Of a DNA stretch of 64,000 bases, positions 48,018 to 61,030 are shown piece after piece. The stretch is from Luidia sarsii (taxonomy: Eukaryota; Echinodermata; Asteroidea; Paxillosida; Luidiidae): positions 15,685,242 through 15,749,241 of the forward strand of contig OX465115.1 of NCBI GenBank assembly GCA_949987565.1, written 5' to 3'. Each line of letters begins with the position of its first letter. Position 1 is the first letter of the stretch. The position numbers were made by a program, and so were the translations under genes. The notes under the pieces were generated by a model. It made no database searches, was not told the DNA's origin, and worked only from the letters and a program-made list of their open reading frames with translations.

Positions 48018-48088
48018 ATCATTATTTCCCAATAAATTTAGGGTAGCAGGCTAGAAATAGGGTCAGTCAGGTAACCGGAAGCAGAACT

Positions 48089-48094
48089 TTTATT
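48089..48094 (-). terminator. Candidate SEC62 polyadenylation signal
   Basis: A minus-strand AATAAA about 60 bases downstream of the SEC62 stop codon. Position is suitable for a short 3' UTR; no other evidence. Confidence 0.4.
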
Positions 48095-48153
48095 TTTTGG
48101 GGCTTAAGAAAAAAAAAGAGAGATGAGTTAGTGTAGATAGAAGCAGACGTGGT

Positions 48154-51100
48154 TTAAGGTTCAGCGGATGCTGCCGATACATCGTCAGGGTTGATGAATT
48201 CAAACTCTTCCCGATTGTCTAGGTTGGAGCTTGATCTGCTGCCAGTGCTCTCCTCCTCCGCATCCTCTCCTGCCGCATCCTGGCTGTCGTCAGGGTTACC
48301 CTCGTCCTCGCCGTCGTCAGGGTTACCATCATCGTGGTCGTCGTCAGGTGCCTTCTTGTCCCCGTTGCCTGGGCGCTCGCCAATCTCCTCCGGCGCCTCT
48401 GCCGTCTCCTCGTCTCGTTGGTCCGTCTTGGTCGCGTCCTCCTCTTCCTCCTTCTCGGCTGTCGTGGTCGTTGTGTCAGGCTTGTTGACGGTGCACTCGT
48501 AGGTTGGTTGGAAGGACTCCAGGACCCCGACGTCAGCCAGAAGGTTGGGGAAGATCCACAGGTAGACCTTACCCATGGTGACGCCCCAGACCAGGGTGAA
48601 GAGGATGAAGCGGACTGGGAGAGGGAGACAAGCGAGTGCCGAATGCAAGAGACTATCAGATGAGACTTGAAGGTTTGCGTGGTGGAAATACTAAGTGCAA
48701 GGTTTGCGGTGACACCATGTAGCACTTCTCTTTCAAGAAGGAGTGTAGCTCTGAAAAGATTTTTTTCAGTATTTTCAGAGCCACCCTCCATCTTAACGGC
48801 TCTTTTCAGAACCACGCTCCTTCTTGAAAGAGAAGTGATACTATCAGTCGCTTTTTCACCAAACTCATCGTAACTAGTCACGATCAATTGGAAGACAATG
48901 AGCGATGCACAGATACCATATGGCCTATCCCAACTCTGAAAGGAGCCGGTGACTCAAGATCTCAGGCAGTGTGCACTCTGTAGTCTGCTGGCCCAAGATG
49001 ATAGGCTACTGCCGGCCCAAGATGATAGGCTACTGCCGGCCCAAGATGATAGGCTACTGCTGGCCCAAGATGATAGGCTACTGCCGGCCCAAGATGATAG
49101 GCTACTGCCGGCCCAAGATGATAGGCTACTGCCGGCCCGAGATGATAGGCTACTGCCGGCCCAAGATGATAGGCTACTGCCGGCCCAAGATGATAGGCTA
49201 CTGCTGGCCCAAGATGATAGGCTACTGCTGGCCCAAGATGATAGGCTACTGCTGGCCCAAGATGATAGGCTACTGCTGGCCCAAGATGATAGGCTACTGC
49301 TGGCCCAAGATGATAGGCTACTGCTGGCCCAAGATGATAGGCTACTGCCGGCCCAAGATGATAGGCTACTGCTGGCCCAAGATGATAGGCTACTGCCGGC
49401 CCAAGATGATAGGCTACTGCTGGCCCAAGATGATAGGCTACTGCCGTACGGATGCCTACTAGGCTGGTTCGTATTGGAGTGCTATCGTCAAGTTGTGGAC
49501 GGAGAAATACGTGGACTTACCTATGGCCAGAACCAGAACGCTGCCCACTACACCGGCACCACCCAGACTCAAGTAGTAAGTCCCAGCCCTCATCCATGGA
49601 GGCCAGAGAGGAAACAGACACACAGCGATTGCTCCAACCACTGCAAAAACAAAACAAATATATATACACAGTACAAGCAGCTATGCTTTTAACTTCTTAA
49701 TTTCAATGGTGGTATTAATTTTCACTTTTTAATGTGGCTCTCTACAGACTGTTGAGATGTATATGTGGCGGTCTTTAAACAATAAATATTATTCTTAGTA
49801 TTATTATTGTTATTATTTAAAATTATTAAAAGTCAAACTCGGTTAAGTCGAACCTCCATTTACATAAAACTCTATTCCTGAAACAAAAATAGGCCTTCAT
49901 GTACAATACATCCTCCGTAACTCGAAACGTCAATATAAGCCGCTTATCTCGAACTTTTGTCAGGCCAAAAATGTTGCAAACTGCTTAGTGACTAAAATTA
50001 CCAAAATGCAAATCTCATAATTTAGCGGGCCTGACGTTTCGCTCCTAGCAGGACCTTTATCAAAGGCAGAGTGCCTTTGAGAAAGGTCCTGCTAGGATCG
50101 AAACGTCAGGCCCACTAAATTTTGAGTTTTGTCAGGCCAGTTTTGTCTGAGTTATTTTTGATAACTTGAATGCTGGATAACTTGAATTGTTCACCCGTTC
50201 CCCTGAAGTTCGGCTTATCGAGATTTTACTATATACCAAAAATGTTGCAAACTGATTTCCATGACCCAAATGTGAATGATAAGGGACTGATGTTCTGATC
50301 CTAGCTGGACCATTCTCAAAGGCAGAATGTATGAGTTGGCTCTTACCCAGCAGCAAGCCATAGACATAGTACATGGGCTTGATCGGGTCGAAGATCCAGA
50401 CGTATGCCTGCAGGGGAAGGACAGCAAGGAAACAATACACATCACCAGTAAATCCATGCTTGCCTGGATTATGATAGGCCATCATAACTCTATGTCTGTG
50501 GTAGCCTCGGTGCAGATCTGTGGAGCTCTGTGGAGCTCTGTGGAGCTCTGTGGAGCTCTGTGGAGCTCTATGCAGCTCTGTGGAGCTCTGTGGAGCTCTG
50601 TGCAGCTCTATGCAGCTCTGTGGAGCTCTGTGCAGCTCTGTGGAGCTCTGTGCAGCTCTGTGGAGCTCTGTGCAGCTCTGTGGAGCTCTGTGGAGCTCTG
50701 TGCAGCTCTGTGGAGCTCTGTGGAGCTCTATGCAGCTCTGTGAAGCTCTGTGCAGCTCTGTGGAGCTCTGTGCAGCTCTGTGGAGCTCTGTGGAGCTCTG
50801 TGGAGCTCTGTGGAGCTCTGTGCAGCTCTGTGGAGCTCTTTGCAGCTCTGTGGAGCTCTGTGCAGCTCTGTGCAGCTCTGTGCAGCTCTGTGCAGCTCTG
50901 TGGAGCTCTGTGGAGCTCTGTGGAGCTCTGTGGAGCTCTGTGGAGCTCTATGCAGCTATGTGGAGCTCTGTGCAGCTCTGTGGAGCTCTGTGGAGCTCTG
51001 TGCAGCTCTGTGCAGCTCTGTGGAGCTCTGTGGAGCTGCCTCTATGTAGAAAGTCCTGCCCTGTGCTGCCTGACCCCTTCAACTCACATCGTTTCCGTCT

Positions 51101-54100
51101 CTAAACACCTGCTCCTCCGTGGGTTCCAGCTTTATCTTTCTCTTGCCATCTTTCCCCTTCTTAGCCTTGGGTGTCCCTTCCTCCTGCTGTGAGCAAAAAA
51201 CAAGAACGTCACTGCAAAGACTCAATTCTCAAGAATGAGTGAAGCACTATATCTCTATTATTTGCATTTTTTTCCCCCAAGCACTAAATGACTATTCATA
51301 AGGATAAAAGGCTGAGCACCAATGAATAAGGAGCTACGGGGGTCATATGACCTATTTGTCTAAGCATTGAATGAATATGCATGAGGACTAAAGAGTCTGA
51401 ACACCAATGAATGAGCAGCAATGAGGTCACCTGACCTTCTCAGCGGCATCCTTGTCTGCCTTCTCCTTGGTCTCCTTCTTGGCTTTGGCTTCCTCTTTCT
51501 TTGAGACCTTCACCTTCTCTTCCTTTTTGGTCTCTTTCTCCTTCTTGTCCTCCTTCTTGTTCTTCTTGACCACCTTGAGGGCACGGTGGAACATTCCCTT
51601 CTGCAGGAGTCTTGTCAGGACGCAGGAAGATAAGAAAACCAAGAATTGCTGGGAATGCATCAAGAGCCAGAAGGCTTCAAACTTTCAAGGCAGTCCAACG
51701 CCATTATTTTCATCCACAGGAAGAAACCAGGAAGAAACAACTTAACAATTAACCGTCGAGTTACCACTCAGGTCCTTTTCAGAACCATACCTCTTCCTTT
51801 AAGAGACCTTATACATGGTGTCACCGCAAACCTTCCTATATTGATTCACCCACCATGCAAAGCCTTAAGTCTTTTTTAATTAACCAGTTGGGAAGAGTGC
51901 ATAAGCATTGGTTGCAACAACTTCTTCAAGTCTTCATGCAATCTGGTGAAAGCTTATGCTTACGCTTATACACTCCTCCCAATTGTTAAGTCTTAAAGTG
52001 CTCTCCTTAACCACTTGGGACATCCTAATTCCAAGAGAGCCATTCACATCGGAGAGTTGGTGCCCCTTGGCAGGCACAAACAATCGCAAAAGAACTCTTG
52101 ATCCTATGACCCGAATGGCTGCTCCCCATTCCACCTTTCACTGCTCACCGTGCATCAATTCAGTTATTCAAATTAACTTTAAAAAAATGACCAAAAGGTG
52201 AATATCAAAATTTAGAGGGCCTGACGTTTTGATCCTAGCAGGACCTTTCTCAAAGGCAGAGAAAGGCCTGCTAGGATCGAAACATCAGGCCCTCCAAATT
52301 GTAGATATTACACCATGTTTTTAAAACTTTATTTGACTGGCGCATGAACCAGCCTCAGATTATGGCAAACATGCTAAGCCTACTCCTACTCCTCTCACCT
52401 GTCCAGATAATGGACCACAGATGGCGGCAAACATGCTAAGCCTACTGCTACTCCTCTCACCTGTCCAGATAATGGACCACAGATGGCGGCAAACATGCTA
52501 AGCCTACTGCTACTCCTCTCACCTGTCCAGATAATGGACCACAGATGATGGCAAACATGCTAAGCCTACTCCTACTCCTCTCACCTGTCCAGATAATGGA
52601 CCACAGAGGCTCTGTCTGTGAAGAGGACGTCTGTACTCCCCTTGCCTGAGGCCCACTTGGAGTCCAGCATCATGTCCACAGCTTTGGAGCCTGAGGGACG
52701 AAGGGAAACAAGGCATTCCAGTCAGTGTGCAGCTTTTGAAATTCTTATCGGTTTTTAAAAAAAGTGTGTCTGAACGCTCCAACACAGTTTTAAACCGATC
52801 CAATTTAACTCGCCGCTAAAATGCAAATTTAAAACTGCTTGAGGGGAGGGTTTAGCGCTGAAACCAATCCGGTTCAGCCGCTAAAACACTGTTTGGACAC
52901 AAGCGCCTTTCAACATCCGGTTTTAGGCAGCGATGTTGATCCGCCTGGCTGCACAGCTTGCATAATGGGTAATAATGTGCTTTGTGAGTGTGCACGATGT
53001 GTGAGTGTGCACGATGTGTGAGTGTGCACGATGTGTGAGTGTGCACGATGTGTGTGTGTAGCGCACAAAGTGGAAGTCCGCATTGGATGTGAGACAGAGT
53101 GCGTGACCTTTTAAAACTGAAAATAAAACCGAACCGGTTTTAACTGGACGCTGTATAAACGCAGAGTTTTAAATCTACAACTTGCCCCCTGTGGTCAGCA
53201 ACTTAGAAGGCGTTTAAACTTGATTGGTTTTAAACTAACACGCTGTCTGAACGTAGTCAAACATCTTTCTTCCTTCTGATCAATGAAGCTTCTGGTTCTT
53301 TCCCTTTTTGTTTAGCTCTTACCTTGAGTGGCCTTTAGGGCCTTGTGTTGAGCAACATTAAAAAAATAAATAAAAAAATAAAAAAACCTGAAAAGACGGT
53401 CGGCGCAAAACTGTTGGGCACGATGCCCGGGCCTGATTTTTCGTGGTAACCCCCCCCTAGCCAGTCCACACAGCCCTTTGGACGCGGTACCTGTGAAGTA
53501 TTCCACTTTGTGGCCCATGAAGTTGCTGGTCTTGGTGGTCAGGTTGAAGCGTAGATGTTTGCCGACGGCCGTCTCTTCGTCCGTGGGCTCCTCAACTTGT
53601 CCGCCCTAAAGAAACGACCCAATCAAAATATTTACAAAGGATGTCTGAGATGGGCCTTGCTCTGCACAATGTCTCTCGGCAATTGGAAGGCTTCTTGGCA
53701 TCGGGCCAAATAAACAAAAATGGTTCAAGAAATAATGGAAATAAAATGATATAAATTCCTTCAATAAATGTTCCTGATTCCTGAGTAACTTAGGAAGTGT
53801 CTGGTATAGAAAATTGATCAAAATAGTCACAAAAAAAGGAAATAAAAGGCTATAATTTTCTTCAAGTTCAATCAATGTTCCTGATTCCCGAGTAACTTGA
53901 AAACAAGAAAATTGATTGAAATAGTCAAACAAATAAATACAATAAAATAAAATGCCATAAAAAATGTATACATTTCTTCAATAAATGTTCCAGACTTGAC
54001 TTAACTTAGTTAATTTAGGAAGTGTTACTGAGTGTTACTGAGTATTACTGTGTTCAGTATAAATTTTATAAATTGATTAAGTAGTCAAACAATATAGGAA

Positions 54101-54529
54101 AATTAGCTACCGAGTACCGTAGCCAGATTTACAACAATTGGTTGATTCATAGAGGGTTTATTACATCTAAATGGAAGCGGGGGTGTGATCCCTAGAGATA
54201 TTGTGTAACATCATGCATTCAGCATTGGTACATTGTGTACACAACATACGCAGTGCACAATACACTCATGCACTAATCCACTATGGCATAGGTCAGTGCA
54301 CTGAAGACATTATTGACAGCAAGTTGCCACATCATACACACAGCTGTGCTTGCCAGAACCACACATCCAGCTGCCTCTCAGAGACTGTAAGGCCACTCAA
54401 TGTCCAACCATACATGGATGTTTTATCCCCCATTCACTCTGGCAACATCCACGGACTCAATAGGATGGACAGGGCACGAACTCTACTCACATCTTTTCTC
54501 TTGCGTCGTCTACTCGCACGCTCCGCCAT
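48154..54529 (-). CDS. SEC62: Translocation protein SEC62
   Basis: SEC62 works with SEC61/SEC63 in post-translational ER import and, in vertebrates, is also an ER-phagy receptor. Minus-strand exons: 54491-54529, 53491-53605, 52585-52690, 51436-51610, 51088-51183 (or 51186), 50347-50407, 49521-49640 and 48154-48614; phases agree throughout, 390 residues (human 399). Sequence: MAERASRRRKRKD start, KHLRFNLTTKTSNFMGHKVE in exon 2, SKAVDMMLDSKWA in exon 3, a Lys/Glu-rich stretch after FHRALKVVKK, KIKLEPTEEQVFRDGND, AYVWIFDPIKPMYYVYG leading into TM1 (about GLLLVVGAIAVCLFPLW), a short GTYYLSLGG hairpin, and TM2 (VLVLAIVRFILFTLVW). The C-terminal tail is strongly acidic and has EEFEFINPDD, where FEFI fits the LC3-interacting motif pattern. 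Introns carry 24-bp, 10-bp and 62-bp tandem arrays. Confidence 0.96.
48665..48930. mobile_element. Fold-back element (GTTTGCGGTGACACC family) in SEC62 last intron
   Basis: AAGGTTTGCGGTGACACC, CTCTTTCAAGAAGGAGTG and GCTCTGAAAAGA are followed by the inverse words TCTTTTCAGAACCACGCTCC and TTCTTGAAAGAGAAGTG, so the arms pair. It is adjacent to a fragment with CATCGTAACTAGTCACGATC (about 48850-48930), a word also found in GLCE intron 4. Confidence 0.6.
48984..49446. repeat. 24-bp minisatellite, SEC62 intron 7
   Basis: Nineteen tandem units of CCCAAGATGATAGGCTACTG plus CCGG or CTGG. Units differ almost only at one C/T position (and one A/G), so the array is very homogeneous and probably young. It ends 74 bases before the donor side of exon 7. 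Confidence 0.95.
49968..50126. mobile_element. Short retroposon, head-to-head dimer with 13-bp target duplication
   Basis: A complete reverse unit (from AAAATGTTGCAAACTGC to TTTATCAAAGGCAG) is joined to a forward partial unit (TGCCTTTGAGAAAGGTCC to CCCACTAAATTTTGAG). The whole 159 bp is flanked by TTTTGTCAGGCCA at 49955-49967 and 50127-50139. The dimer therefore inserted as one piece. Confidence 0.85.
50238..50330 (-). mobile_element. Short retroposon, monomer, next to SEC62 exon 6
   Basis: Reverse orientation: AAAAATGTTGCAAACTGA, TTCTGATCCTAGCTGGACC, ATTCTCAAAGGCAGAATG. It ends 17 bases from the exon 6 donor at 50347, so it lies within the 5' splice region of the intron. Confidence 0.7.
50510..51040. 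repeat. 10-bp minisatellite, SEC62 intron 5
   Basis: About 53 units of TGTGGAGCTC or TGTGCAGCTC, each carrying the hexamer GAGCTC or CAGCTC. The two variants alternate irregularly. The array fills most of the intron between exons 5 and 6 (50408-51087) and ends about 48 bases from the exon 5 donor. Confidence 0.95.
52195..52308. mobile_element. Short retroposon, head-to-head dimer in SEC62 intron 3
   Basis: A reverse core (GGGCCTGACGTTTTGATCC, TAGCAGGACCTTTCTCAAAG) is joined to a forward core (GAGAAAGGCCTGCTAGGATC, GAAACATCAGGCCCTCC). Both halves are shortened. No clear target duplication was seen. Confidence 0.65.
52361..52612. repeat. 62-bp tandem array that copies a SEC62 splice donor
   Basis: Four units with exact 62-bp spacing; TCACCTGTCCAGATAATGG begins at 52395, 52457, 52519 and 52581. 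The last unit overlaps the 3' end of SEC62 exon 3 and its donor (minus strand: CATTATCTGGACAG then GTGAGAGG). The other three lie in the intron and each carry a copy of the exon end plus donor. The units are nearly identical. Confidence 0.9.
52745..53270. mobile_element. Probable MITE in SEC62 intron 2
   Basis: The left side reads GTGTCTGAACGCTCCAACAC then AGTTTTAAACC; the right side, reversed, reads GTTCAGACAGCGTGTTAG then TTTTAAACC. Inside are GGTTTTAACTGGAC and CCGGTTTTAGG words and a 4-unit GTGAGTGTGCACGATGT array (52983-53052). Ends are imperfect. Confidence 0.45.
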
Positions 54530-54551
54530 GATGGTTGATGAATTATATTCA

Positions 54552-54805
54552 CAAGAGGGCGCTAACACTTCGAGGGGTGCACAACACTAAATCCAGCTCC
54601 TGTACAAAAACACCCACTTTCAAAGCCAATTATCCCACACCCAAAAGTTTCTCAGTTCTTGTAGCTATTCTGAGAATTTGTTTTTGGACCTTCATCTCTC
54701 AGATTCATGTCACTTTTTGTGCCCTCAGCCGATTATATTTCTTTTGCTAATTACCCCCAGAAAAAAACACCCAAAATGTGTAGACCGAATTTCTGCAAGG
54801 GATTT
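54552..54805. repeat. Upstream repeat with CTCF-like motif, copy 2 (SEC62 side)
   Basis: It starts CAAGAGGGCGCTAAC, only about 20 bases upstream of the SEC62 ATG, and continues AACACTAAATCCAGCTCC, CAAAGCCAATTATCCCACAC, TCTCAGTTCTTGTAGCTAT, TTTGCTAATTACCCCCAG. The order and orientation match 22651-22930 upstream of PUSL1. Confidence 0.65.
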
Positions 54806-55711
54806 TGGATGTGTGGTTCCCTAAGAGAGTCCTTATCAATGGTTAAAACTGTGGTTTCCACACTCCAGCAAACAAAGCCGACTAATATTAGGGAAGGCTG
54901 TCGCCCAATTAAGGGCTGGATAGTTCAGGAACTAGGGCACTGGTTCATTAAAAGGATCCAAATCCTAGGCCAGTCCAAATTCAAAATTTAATGGTCTTTA
55001 AAAAAATCAACCGATAAAACAAAAACTGCTTGGTTTCTTTCCTCTGTTTATTTTTCTTTATCAATCAAATTCAAATAAAAATCCACAGATATATCTTGTT
55101 TGGAAAAATAAATTAGTTTTATTATTTAGATTGTATGTCCACAGAACAAGGTGGATTTAAATCGCTTATAAAAAATATACACAATGCCACCGTAGTATAA
55201 AAAAATAATTACACGATAATTACTAAATTACCGAGTTCAAATGCATTTAGATTATCAACCAGATTCCACTCATGGTACAAAAGTACTAATAGCACGATGG
55301 TGCATCTTCTGTCTTTGATCTTTCCCCCTCTTCTCCTTAATCCCTACCCTACTCCTTGCCCTTCCCTTTGATCTCTTCCTACCAGCTTTACTCTTTGTCC
55401 TTTGTTTCTCATCTGTGTCCTATTCACTCTCTTCCCCCTTCCTTCGTGTACATGTATCTGTTTTGTCCTTGTCACTCTGCCTTTGAGAAAGGTCCTGCTA
55501 GGATCGAAACGCCAGGCCCACTAAATTTTAGGGTGGTGCAATTGAAGAGAGCTGATTTATACCTCCCAACAATATCAATAATTTGTTGAAAAATTACTCC
55601 TTCCACTTTTAATTTTAATTACTGTCATAAGCTTTACTAATCCAAAACAATTCTTCTACAATCTGCTAAAAAGATAAGTACTCTTTCGACTTTCGATCAA
55701 GCTGTTTTTGA

Positions 55712-56249
55712 ATCAAGCAGATTCTGAATCAGGCAGATTCTGAATCAGGCAGATTCTGAATCAAGCAGATTCTGAATCAAGCAGATTCTGAATCAGGTAG
55801 ATTCTGAATCAAGCAGATTCTGAATCAGGTAGATTCTGAATCAGGTAGATTCTGAATCAGGCAGATTCTGAATCAAAACAGATTCTGAATCAGGCAGATT
55901 CTGAATCAAGCAGATTCTGAATCAGGTAGATTCTGAATCAGGCAGATTCTGAATCAGGCAGATTCTGAATCAGGCAGATTCTGAATCAGGCAGATTCTGA
56001 ATCAGGCAGATTCTGAATCAAGCAGATTCTGAATCAAGCAGATTCTGAATCAAGCAGATTCTGAATTAGGTAGATTCTGAATCAGGCAGATTCTGAATCA
56101 AAACAGATTCTGAATCAGGCAGATTCTGAATCAAAACAGATTCTGAATCAAAACAGATTCTGAATCAAACAGATTCTGAATCAGGCAGATTCTGAATCAG
56201 GCTGACTATGAATCAAGCAGATTCTGAATCAAGCAGATTCTGAATCATG
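55712..56249. repeat. 16-bp minisatellite in transporter 3' flank
   Basis: About 34 units of AGATTCTGAATCAGGC with AAGC, GGTAG and AAAAC variants. The unit contains the dyad GATTC/GAATC. It ends about 65 bases from the stop codon at 56315, so it is probably in or next to the 3' UTR. Confidence 0.95.
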
Positions 56250-56314
56250 AAGATTCATTGTCATTGAGTTACTGCCAAGACCTCGTCCAATTAGAGATCT
56301 TGGATTACAGTCAC

Positions 56315-60836
<4,522 letters not shown>

Positions 60837-60904
60837 CTGTTGACAGAATCAAACAATTTGAACATGAATGCAGACTGTGATTGTGAACAAGGATGTCGTT
60901 ATTC

Positions 60905-61030
60905 ATTGAGGTTTTGCCCTTGTTCGACGTGATAAACACCGAGTATTCAGTGCTTTGCCCGGTGCCTGTTAAAAATATTTCAGGCAGCTCGGGTGGGATT
61001 TGAACCCGCGACTCCAGAATTCTAGTACGG
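60905..61030 (-). mobile_element. SINE family B, reverse copy with B box
   Basis: On the minus strand: GTCGCGGGTTCAAATCCCAC, CCGAGCTGCCTGAAATATTT, GGGCAAAGCACTGAATACTC, then CAAAACCTCAATGAAT. It joins the head seen at 31829-31960 with the tail seen at 21318, 32103 and 40408. Confidence 0.65.

Larger units (their letters stand above)
39679..48085. other. GLCE upstream region and SEC62 downstream region
   Basis: No further coding exon was supported. Contents: a GTTTGCGGTGACACC-family copy at 39765-39960; SINE B at 40408-40545; TACATGTAC-rich stretches at about 40620-40700 and 41090-41420; a perfect 27-bp hairpin at 41612-41677; SINE A at 42045-42315 and 44625-44770; a MITE with 35-bp ends at 43560-43777; a possible non-coding GLCE exon at 44248-44350; a 79-bp tandem repeat at 45155-45545; a GAA/TTC-rich stretch at 47185-47345; an uninterrupted palindromic MITE at 47480-47721; and a short retroposon at 47912-48017. 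Confidence 0.55.
54530..56314. other. SEC62 promoter side and transporter 3' flank
   Basis: 54552-54805 is the second copy of the upstream repeat described at 22651-22930. SINE family A is seen at about 54900-54990. AT-rich DNA follows. A short retroposon (plus) lies at about 55483-55535, and a 16-bp minisatellite occupies 55712-56249 just after the transporter stop codon. No exon was seen. Confidence 0.6.

Noticed and set aside
48984..49446. A CRISPR-like array
   Set aside because: The units are contiguous with no unique spacers, and the context is an intron of an animal gene.
48949..49692. A 247-residue open frame with an 8-residue repeat (DDRLLPAQ)
   Set aside because: It is the 24-bp minisatellite in a SEC62 intron read in frame; the unit length keeps all three frames open.
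50520..51192. Open frames of about 200 residues rich in SSVELCGAL
   Set aside because: Product of the 10-bp minisatellite; the frames overlap each other and include intron and opposite-strand exon sequence of SEC62.
52839..53052. Small frames with HTHTSCTLTHRAHSH repeats
   Set aside because: An 18-bp GTGAGTGTGCACGATGT tandem within a MITE-like stretch of a SEC62 intron.
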